Below are positions 1-7,089 of a stretch of DNA of 20,191 nucleotides, piece by piece. The translations under genes were made by a program, and so were the position numbers. The notes beneath the pieces were generated by a model that worked only from the letters and a program-made list of their open reading frames with translations, had not been told where the DNA came from and did not search any database. Numbering within the stretch: position 1 is the first letter of the stretch; each line of letters begins with the position of its first letter. Source of the DNA: Globomyces pollinis-pini (lineage: Eukaryota; Chytridiomycota; Chytridiomycetes; Rhizophydiales; Globomycetaceae); contig MU621394.1 in assembly GCA_025399215.1 (NCBI GenBank), positions 1-20,191 of the forward strand, written 5' to 3'.

Positions 1-84
1 CATGCAGCTGCCACTCTTGCTGCTGATGCTTATGGATACGCACATGCAGCAGCTACTCTTGCAGCTGATGCTTATGGTTATCAA
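1..84 (+). repeat. 42-bp tandem coding repeat (two copies visible)
   Basis: Bases 1-42 and 43-84 both begin catgcagc and share most positions. The differences lie mainly at third codon positions, so the encoded 14-residue unit is nearly unchanged. The array probably continues upstream of the window. Confidence 0.8.
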
Positions 85-213
85 GCACCAGTTGCTACTC
101 CAGGATACGCTGAAGCTACTCAAGCAGCTTCCAGCTACAGTGTTGTTTCTGGTGCATCCTCAAGTACTTTTATTGGATCTGCTATGATGGCTATTGCCTT
201 CTTTGCTCTTTAA
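1..213 (+). CDS. Ala-rich tandem-repeat surface protein, GPI-anchor-like C-terminus (5' partial)
   Basis: The reading frame starts at base 1 and runs open to a TAA at 211-213, so only the last 70 residues are in the window. It opens with two copies of a 14-residue repeat, HAAATLAADAYGYA and HAAATLAADAYGYQ, encoded by two 42-bp units at 1-42 and 43-84. An Ala/Ser/Thr-rich stretch follows, then a small-residue segment (SGASSS) and a hydrophobic tail ending MMAIAFFAL with no charged residue after it. A small-residue site followed by a hydrophobic end is the usual layout of a GPI-attachment signal, so I infer a secreted, cell-surface or wall protein. The family is not recognisable and the N-terminus is missing. 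Confidence 0.7.
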   Translation, partial: HAAATLAADAYGYAHAAATLAADAYGYQAPVATPGYAEATQAASSYSVVSGASSSTFIGSAMMAIAFFAL

Positions 214-445
214 TTAATTACTTAATTCTTTCTAATATATTTTGTTAATGGTAATATATCAGCATACATCATACAATTTATTCTTTGTAAGTGTAACTAC
301 CATAAACATCGAATGGATGCTTACTCATCATTGTCGTACAATAGATTTGATTTTAGTGTTCCTGGACTTTATAGTGGCGTTGCTTATGTAAGCCTTACGT
401 AATCCACAATCTTAAATACTTCAACATCCAGATAAACCTTTTAAC

Positions 446-1393
446 ATGTTTTGTTGGTTATTGACGTTACCTTTAGAGCTACAATTGGAAGTAGCTTCTC
501 ATCTACTTTACACGGATTATATCAATCTAAGATCTACATCAAAATTATTACGAATTCCAAAAAAACCAAAATTGAATACCATTGCTTATTTTAACTCAAT
601 ACCTACTTTCCCTTCTTTTATTATCGACCCTTCAAATTATATGGATCTAGGTTATGCTGGTATCGAATTATTCCCTACCCTGATTCAATACGGTCACGAA
701 TTTCAATGTAGAAGAATGTTGAAAAGGTTTCCTTCTATGGATCAAAACTTGAAATTCAAACTATTTGAACTTGCTTTACTAAACAATTACCTTCCAAATT
801 TTTTAATTGATTTAATTGACATGGATACCACAAAATCACTTGAACTAAATTATTTGGATAATTTACCAATTCAAATTGTGACTGAAAACCAAAATATCAA
901 GTTATTGGAGTTATTACTAAATGATACAACTGTGGATCCTACCGTGAACAATCAAACACCATTAAAAAATGCCATTAAAAACAATAATTTGGAAATGGTC
1001 ACATTGCTATTAAAAGATCCAAGAATCGATCCAAGTATAGATGATAATTTCTGTATTCGTTATGCTTCCCGAGAAGGGTTCACGGAAATGGTGGATCTAC
1101 TTTTAACAACTGGACGCGTTCAACCTCATGCAGACAACAATTATTGTATTCAATTAGCATGTAAAAATGGTCATTATGATATTGTTAATTTACTGTTATC
1201 ACAATCAATGGTGGATCCATCTGTTTGTCAAAATTTCGCGTTACGATTAGCTTGTAAAATGGGTTTCCAAGATATTGTGGAAAGACTTTTGGATGATGTT
1301 CGAGTGAATCGTCTTAATTTACAAAATGTGTATGAAACTTGTCTGTTTTACAAAAAAATTGATCTTGCATATACTGTCAAACAGTATTTGTAA
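446..1393 (+). CDS. F-box-like protein with ankyrin repeats
   Basis: This is an intronless frame of 315 codons with start ATG at 446 and stop TAA at 1391. Residues about 8-35 (LPLELQLEVASHL...LRSTSK) look like an F-box, the Skp1-binding module of SCF ubiquitin ligases. Residues about 145-300 hold four to five ankyrin-type repeats with recurring LLL and VDP(S/T) motifs, for example LACKNGHYDIVNLLL and LACKMGFQDIVERLL. The likely role is substrate recognition for ubiquitination through the ankyrin face; that is inferred from the domains only. Repeats of this VDPS style are common in expanded families of chytrid-like fungi, other protists and giant viruses. It is convergent with TFB4 downstream. 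Unlike most neighbours it lacks introns, which suggests a young or expanded gene family. The F-box is weaker evidence than the repeats. Confidence 0.85.
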   Translation: MFCWLLTLPLELQLEVASHLLYTDYINLRSTSKLLRIPKKPKLNTIAYFNSIPTFPSFIIDPSNYMDLGYAGIELFPTLIQYGHEFQCRRMLKRFPSMDQNLKFKLFELALLNNYLPNFLIDLIDMDTTKSLELNYLDNLPIQIVTENQNIKLLELLLNDTTVDPTVNNQTPLKNAIKNNNLEMVTLLLKDPRIDPSIDDNFCIRYASREGFTEMVDLLLTTGRVQPHADNNYCIQLACKNGHYDIVNLLLSQSMVDPSVCQNFALRLACKMGFQDIVERLLDDVRVNRLNLQNVYETCLFYKKIDLAYTVKQYL

Positions 1394-1506
1394 TATCTCA
1401 TTTTCCATTGTTAATAGTGTTGTATGTTGGTTATCGAGATTTCCTCTTTTTAAATAAATCCGACTTTAATTTGAATTTGTTGGTTTCCAAATATGTATTT
1501 GAGATT

Positions 1507-1606
1507 AGTTATTCATTGATCAAGAATTCATCACCACACGTTGTACATGTTGAGAATAGTTATTTATTGATCAAGAATTCATTTGGGTACCACACGTTGT
1601 ACATGT
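1507..1606 (+). repeat. Imperfect tandem duplication over the TFB4 3' end
   Basis: Copy A at 1507-1550 and copy B at 1558-1606 share agtta, attgatcaagaattcat and ccacacgttgtacatgt. Copy B has about 5 extra bases in the middle (ttgggta against ca). On the minus strand each copy holds the last Cys-x-x-Cys knuckle of TFB4 and a stop codon. Copy B is the one joined to the exon; copy A lies downstream of the stop. Confidence 0.85.
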
Positions 1607-2494
1607 ATTTGAAGGTTTACAAAATACTAGAGATGAATCAATCCATAACTTACTTGACAAACAAACACTACATACAAATCCTAAATCCAAATGTTGTTTA
1701 TGACAAAAACAAGTTGCACGGAAATCCACTTGATTACTTTTTGGTAAATTTAAATGTTGACGACATTTGACATCAGATAAATACAGATACTAAAAAATAG
1801 TTTAAGTTTATGATAATAGTACCAACAAATGATGAATTAATTGTGACGTGTCAGATATGGTAGTATATAATCCATTAGTTAGATGAGCAGCTTGTGGTAA
1901 ATGAATTGAATTTGATTCAGATAATCTACAAACATCGATAGGGATATCCTAACGTATTAAAAAAGAATTCAAATATAGTTTACTGCACGTTGAGCGGCAA
2001 ATATAGCATTCATCATTGGTATATATTGAGAAGGATCATCAGGAGAAGAAGAAATGATCAAGATACTGAATTGAAAAGGATTATCTAATGAAGATAATTT
2101 TTTTCGATTACAATAAGCTAAACCTAATGAAATAGCACCTGTTAATTTTGGAAAAGGACCTAAATTAAGATTAGTTTTGAGATCGAATACTAGTATTTTT
2201 TTTATGATTTGATAATATGATATTTAAAGCAGTATCAATTTGAGAATCCATATCATGAAAATGTTTATAAACATTAGCAGCTTTTGGTATTGAAATATTT
2301 AAATCGGATCTAGGATATAATACATTACAACTTTGATTATCGGTAGCAATAAAAAACAATTCATTATCATGACTATTAGGTTAAAGTTTAACTATTTACC
2401 ATAAACTTTGATGAGCATGAATGAATAAAACCAATTGTTTAAGAATTTTTAAATCTGAATTTAAATCTAAAATTAACACCAAAAGGTTTCTCAT
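1571..2494 (-). CDS. TFB4: TFIIH core subunit TFB4 (p34/GTF2H3), with a 1-nt frameshift
   Basis: TFB4/p34 is a von Willebrand A-like subunit of the TFIIH core, which acts in RNA polymerase II initiation and nucleotide excision repair in the nucleus. Five exons are read on the minus strand: 2400-2494, 1984-2372, 1823-1948, 1654-1789 and 1571-1626. The introns are 27, 35, 33 and 27 bp. Family landmarks in order are the N-terminal NLLVLILDLN strand, FFIATDNQSCNVLYP, TGAISLGLAYCNR, MNAIFAAQ, LPQAAHLTNGLY, and the C-terminal zinc module CFCHKQHLDLGFVCSVC followed by CTTC. The product would be about 266 residues, somewhat shorter than human (about 308). The frame breaks once in exon 2, best explained by one extra base in an A8 tract (plus T8 at about 2195-2202). 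Both sides of the break are conserved, so this could be a sequencing error or a recent mutation. The ATG at 2494 fits the family start. Confidence 0.9.
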
Positions 2495-2510
2495 TTTAAA
2501 GTAAAAAAAA
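2495..2510. promoter_or_regulatory. 16-bp bidirectional spacer between divergent start codons
   Basis: Only 16 bases, almost all A/T, separate the TFB4 ATG (minus, 2494) from the putative FIBP ATG (plus, 2511). Any promoter elements must therefore overlap coding sequence or the two transcripts must overlap. The spacer depends on the FIBP first exon being right, which is uncertain. Confidence 0.5.
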
Positions 2511-3774
2511 ATGAATTCAAATGCTGAATATTCTGTATTTTGTTCAAATACTCTAGTTAAAAATATTATACTAATATGAAGGTAATCAATAGAAATACTA
2601 ACATGTAGGTAATCGATAGAAATTCTTGGAATGCTTTCCTAAGTATTAATCTAATAATAACTTAATTAAAAGGTGGTTTATCCGTTCAACAAGCTATTCA
2701 AAGAGCAAATAGATCAAATAAATCAGATGATACGAAATTCATTCAAGTTGCTTCTTTAATAACTACTCAATATCGTAATTTCGAAATGTTGGAAGTATTC
2801 TTACATCATCCTAAAGGTATATCTGGTAAAAATAATCAATTAGTTTTAACAACTCAATTAATATTCTCTTTAAATTCAAAAACTAAAATGACTTTAATTC
2901 AATCTTATTATTGTATTGAACCGAAAGTTGTTCGAGAATTATTAGGAAAGAAATTAACTCATCGTGTTAGAAAAGAATTGGAAGATATTAGTATGAAAAC
3001 AAATATTCCTATTTTGGGTTGTAGAAGAATGTTTGATAATTTGAAAAGAATTATAAAAAAAGTTGAAGATGTTGAAGGTGATATCATCTTGATCATCATG
3101 AATCATTTCTTATTAAGTAAAGAATTGGGTATGATATTATTATGATAATGGTTTTTAGCAAGTCAATATGCACATGTGATCTTTATCAATCATTACAAAC
3201 TTGACACAACTAAAAGAAAGTTATCGGTATTGAAATTTGGAGACTTTGAATATGGTACACTATGTTTCATTAAATCCAAGTTGCTTCTGTTTTCTTGGAT
3301 TATTTTATTGCAAACCCTTCTTCATGGGAAGAATTAGATTCTGTGTTTATTGAAGATTGTCGAGGATTAAAATCAACACTTAGTCATAAAGATACAATGG
3401 AAAATTTACGTTTGATACTGTTGGGACATTTGGCATCTCAAGAATTACAATCTATGGCTGATAAGGTCACTTCAAACGCCTTTAAAATAATGCTCAGAAA
3501 TATTATTGGGATTGGTGTCAGTTTGGGAAATAGCAAGGAAGTCCGAGACTTATTCTTGATTTTTATTGAAAAAATAGTAGAATCATGTATTTCTCTGGGT
3601 TGGACGGGGCAGGAATTTGATATATTTGTCAGATCTTTGTTAGAAGTGATAAGCAATGGTTTTGAGTTGGGTATTGCTACTTATTTAGCTACTAGATATT
3701 CGAAACAATTTGCCAGACTATTATCTGCAATTCGACTAGCTGCAGCTCGACTTTTCGCTGCATGTTCTATATAA
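2511..3774 (+). CDS. FIBP: FIBP homologue (FGF1 intracellular-binding protein family), 5' end unresolved
   Basis: Exons 2673-3128, 3159-3254 and 3281-3774 join in frame across introns of 30 and 26 bp. The landmarks match FIBP along its length: YRNFEMLEVFLHHP, RELLGKKL, LEDISMKTNIP, CRRMFDNLKRI, NHFLLSKEL, LSVLKFGDFEY and SKEVRDLFLIFIEKIVE. Total length would be near 370 residues, close to human FIBP (about 364). FIBP was named for binding acidic FGF, but its ancestral role is not established and no FGF is expected here. The N-terminal piece at 2511-2576 (MNSNAEYSVFCSNTLVKN...) resembles the family start. However, it runs into TGA at 2577, where a conserved Trp is expected, and its phase does not fit the donor at 2582. 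A near-duplicated donor region follows. The first exon may be mutated, mis-sequenced or mis-modelled. Stop is TAA at 3772. Confidence 0.87.
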
Positions 3775-3869
3775 ATATTTTCTTACTCAAATCGATTAAT
3801 TTTAAATTTTAAGATTAGCTTCTCTTTTTGACACGTTATTTAAACTTTTACGTGACAAACTTTCAAACT

Positions 3870-4735
3870 ATGTCAGATAAATCGATAAGAGTACAGGAAT
3901 ATAAACTATCATCATACGCGGATTCTTTTAAAGGTGTCTCTCCAACACCCACGATAGGTATCAGTAGAGGACGACGTACAAAAGACAATGACCTTAGTAC
4001 AGATACGAGGCATTTATTAAAACGTAATGCATTTAAACTAAACTTTTATATAGAAATGATGAGAACATCTAAACTATCATTTTCACAACAGGTACCCTAA
4101 CAAATTGTAATTTTAATCTTTATAGAAACTTTTGGATGGAATGATTCAAAGTAAACAATCATGAATTTTTTAAAATAAGATGGTGGAAGTTTACCAATTA
4201 CACCCTTCAATGAACATTCCAATGAAATCATTCATGAACGTCGACAAAATTACAAACAAATGGAGAAATTAGATTGGTTTTATAATAGACCAAAGATTCG
4301 AACGAGACAACAGATTCAACAAGCTGGTGCATACGATGTGGATATGTTTCGAACCATTGCAATGAGTAATGGTTGAATAATAACCTGTAGAGAATATGAC
4401 TGTAGAAAAGGAGAAATTTCAAGTATCTTTAGAACCGGAAACAGTTAAACCAAAACATAATCAATCAAAAGAACATAAAGAAATGATTCAAATACCAGAA
4501 GAAATAGATGAATTCACAATGAGTACATTAAATAATGATTAACAATTCAAGTTGAACAAGAGATTGAAGAACGTCGACAATGGTTGGATGATATGGTTGG
4601 TTTGGGTAGAGGAGATCAATACAAGAGACAAATTCAAAATGAAATACGATTGGTAAATATTATTTTGATTTCAACGTATAGAGAATTGCACGATTGGAGG
4701 CTTTACATAAAGAACGTACACGAAAGGGTATTTAA
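3870..4735 (+). CDS. UPF0193 family protein (C22orf23/EVG1 homologue), likely cilium-associated
   Basis: Seven exons assemble in one frame: 3870-4023, 4054-4091, 4126-4150, 4180-4371, 4406-4522, 4552-4652 and 4682-4735. The introns are 30, 34, 29, 34, 29 and 29 bp. The 226-residue product is close to the human protein (about 217). Two conserved blocks identify the family. The N-terminal one is STDTRHLLKQMMRTSKLSFS continuing into QQKLLDGMIQNGGSLP. The C-terminal one is EIEERRQWLDDMVGLGRG followed by QYKRQIQNEI. The protein is soluble, charged and probably helical, with no catalytic motif. Members occur mainly in organisms with motile cilia, so I infer a flagellar role; the molecular function is unknown. 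It lies 95 bp after FIBP on the same strand. The fourth donor is GTTGAA; the others begin GTA. Confidence 0.88.
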
Positions 4736-4828
4736 TTTAATATTAAGAATATGATGATTTATATTAAAGAATGGTGATTCAATTACTTTTTAATAGAATT
4801 TTCGATTATGATCATTAGATTTTATCAA

Positions 4829-4958
4829 TCCTTTCCCAAATCATCAATCTTCTCATGTACTACTAATGATCTTCCAATCACACTATTTTCACCATAGAGT
4901 GTCAATAAGTTATTTTCAGAACTAAATAGACTTGTTCCATTTTCGTTCACTTTAAAAT
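4829..4958 (-). pseudogene. Truncated, inverted duplicate of the Cu/Zn SOD gene
   Basis: The reverse complement of this stretch matches the SOD gene at 6580-6706 with only about four differences in about 127 bases. Three of those are clustered (GAGCAGGA against GAACAAGT). It encodes the SOD segment FKVNENG...DDLGK, including the Cu-ligand His. After a small deletion it runs into TGA TAA right after LGKD. The other metal ligands, the signal peptide and the C-terminus are absent, and nothing SOD-like continues on either side. It is a recent partial copy in inverted orientation, about 1.6 kb from its source, with the PHOSPHO2 gene between them. Confidence 0.92.
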
Positions 4959-5101
4959 CAAATGACGCGATTTTGATATATAAGTATGGATACGTGAGTG
5001 ACTACCATAAACAGTCAACTAAAAACCCTCAAAACTGATCTCAGTTACACTGAACATGACAATAGAATTTCATTACATTTTTTTCTTTTCCTTTATTCAA
5101 A

Positions 5102-5926
5102 ATGAAATATTTGATTGCATTAGATTTCGATTTCACAACCATAGATGAAGATAGTGATATGTACATATTAAAACAACTATCCCCGGATTTGATTGAACCA
5201 GTAACGCATTTTTTTCAACTCATTTGAAATTAGTTTAAACAATCAAAAATGCAATGGACAGATTTATGTCATCATATGGCTGGAGAATTACATTCAAAAG
5301 GTTTTAAAGAAACGGATATTAGAAATGCATTACATACCATTCCATTTGTATCATTGATCATTTGTTTGATTTGTAGAATCCTGCAATGAAAGAATTTTTT
5401 GAATTGGTTCATGGTTTTGGAAATGAAATTATCATTATATCGGATGCAAATCATGTTTATATCGATACTATATCAAAAGTATTTTGTTTGTTAATGAATT
5501 GATGAATAGGCGAAAAACATCCATCATTATATCTCTCATGTGGTAACTAATCCTGCGCATTTCGATGATACTGGTCGATTATGTATCAAATGGTATTCAA
5601 CAGACTCTCACAACTGTCCCAACAGTTGTAGTTTAAACCTATGTAAAGGTATTCATCAAGTCATTCATTTTTATTTCTTAGGGAGGGAGTTGAATGCATT
5701 TATTGGGTCAAAAGAGTATGACCGTATTGTCTATATTGGAGATGGAAGAAATGATTTTTGTCCAAGTACAAAATTGAGAAAGCAAGATTTAGTGTTGGTA
5801 CGAAAAGGAATGGGATTTGCCAAAAAGTTACAGAATCCACAGGATCGGAAATTAATCGAAGCTGAATTGATTGAATGGGATACTGCAGATGAAATTCTAA
5901 CATTGTTCACCAAATTGATGAAATAA
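5102..5926 (+). CDS. PHOSPHO2: HAD phosphatase of the PHOSPHO1/PHOSPHO2 family
   Basis: Five exons, 5102-5200, 5234-5347, 5377-5478, 5510-5648 and 5682-5926, join across introns of 33, 29, 31 and 33 bp. They give 232 residues (human PHOSPHO2 about 241). HAD motif I is DFDFT with the nucleophile Asp8 and Asp10. Motif II is IIIISDAN (Ser93). Motif III Lys151 lies in the family's CPNSC...LCKG segment. Motif IV is YIGDGRNDFCP with Asp172 and Asp176. Family enzymes dephosphorylate small phosphomonoesters: PHOSPHO2 acts on pyridoxal 5'-phosphate and PHOSPHO1 on phosphocholine and phosphoethanolamine. The substrate here cannot be told from sequence. No signal peptide is seen, so it is probably cytosolic. 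An AATAAA at 5922-5927 contains the stop codon. Confidence 0.92.
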
Positions 5927-6133
5927 ACTGTCCATCGACGTTAATTTATTAGTTATTGTACACCAAAATATTTACACACGGTTTTTAATTTTAAATTATT
6001 CACTATTTACATACTGTCGTGGTCATCTATCTAGATAGGCTGATGGAATAATAGGCAGTACATCGAGCTAATATTGCTATTGGCCCTTAATGTCAATAAA
6101 AACACTGAATATTTTCTATGATTTGAGAGCAAG

Positions 6134-6782
6134 ATGATGATGATCCTATCTGTTTTATGCGCTGGAATGTTAGTTGAAGCTCATTATGTGAAGTATATTC
6201 AACACAACTCAATCAAGTGGGTACATCATTCTTCAGTTACCACTAATCCAAAATCAAACAGTCGATGGAATGCTGAATCTCGATATGCTGTAGTAGCTCT
6301 TTCGGTACTGGTTTATATCTAATTCATAGCCTGATCCAACTGTTGCTGCTGGAAAGAGCGTCAGTGGATATGCTACCATTACTCAGTTTAATGTTGGAGA
6401 GCCTTCAATTGTGACTTTGGATATCAAGGGCTTAGAACCTAATTCTATACATGGGTTACATTTCCACGAATTTGGTGCTATTTGGCCTAATTGTACCTCT
6501 GCTGGTGCTCACTGGAATCCAAGTAAAGTAACTCATGGAGACCCTTCAACTCCTACTAGACATCATGGTGATCTTGGAAATTTTAAAGTGAACGAAAATG
6601 GAGCAGGACTATTTAGTTCTGAAAATAACTTGTTGACACTCTATGGTGAAAATAGTGTGATTGGAAGATCATTAGTAGTACATGAGAAGATTGATGATTT
6701 GGGAAAAGGAGGTGATAATGGATCGATAACAGTTGGAAATTCAGGAGCTAGATTGGCTTGTGGTGTAGTAGGTCGGAGTTGA
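6134..6782 (+). CDS. SOD: Secreted Cu/Zn superoxide dismutase
   Basis: Exons 6134-6304 and 6330-6782 flank a 25-bp intron; the product is 207 residues. It converts superoxide to oxygen and hydrogen peroxide. An N-terminal hydrophobic segment (MMMILSVLCAGMLVEA) looks like a signal peptide, so the enzyme is probably extracellular or wall-associated. All ligands are present: Cu His101, His103 and His175; bridging His118; Zn His126, His135 and Asp138. The disulfide pair Cys112/Cys201 and the active-site Arg198 (GARLACG) are also intact. About 40 residues of uncharacterised sequence separate the signal from the SOD fold. AATAAA lies 9 bases after the TGA stop. A 127-bp piece of the second exon is duplicated in inverted orientation at 4829-4958. 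Confidence 0.96.
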
Positions 6783-7089
6783 TATCAAACAATAAAGCTA
6801 TTGACCATGGATTTTAATTAGTATCTTTTTTCTCTGTAACCAGTTTAATATTTACCTCAATATGGTAATATTCGTATAGAATATAGTCCTTATTGACAAA
6901 CTTTCCATTTTTTGTACTTTTGATTTTGCTGTTGATTCAAGTTTTTATTATCGATTCCATTCAAGTTTTTATTCTCTTTGATAAAGATACCAAAGGGAAC
7001 TGCAGTGTAACTATCGGCTTTGTAGTGTAACTCTGTGTTCTTTAAAATACTTTCATTTAATTCTTTTTTTTTTAGCTTTTTTACTTTCG
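6783..7089. other. Intergenic region between SOD and the M28 protease
   Basis: These 307 bases are T-rich on the plus strand towards the protease start and presumably hold its promoter. A 15-base direct repeat (attcaagtttttatt) occurs at 6935 and 6959, 24 bp apart. AATAAA at 6791-6796 is the likely SOD polyadenylation signal. I see no gene. Confidence 0.6.

Noticed and set aside
296..308. 13-base match (actaccataaaca) with 5001-5013, considered as a shared promoter element
   Set aside because: Two short AT-rich copies in 20 kb can occur by chance, and their positions relative to genes differ.
1408..1770. 120-codon plus-strand ORF
   Set aside because: It starts at a non-ATG codon and lies opposite TFB4 exons 4-5, where the minus strand encodes the conserved zinc module.
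2577..2579. TGA read as tryptophan (altered genetic code)
   Set aside because: SOD and TFB4 end at TGA at the expected C-termini and tryptophan is encoded by TGG throughout, so a general reassignment is unlikely.
6935..6973. Short direct repeat attcaagtttttatt as a regulatory element or target-site duplication
   Set aside because: It is low complexity, only 24 bp apart, and has no element between the copies.
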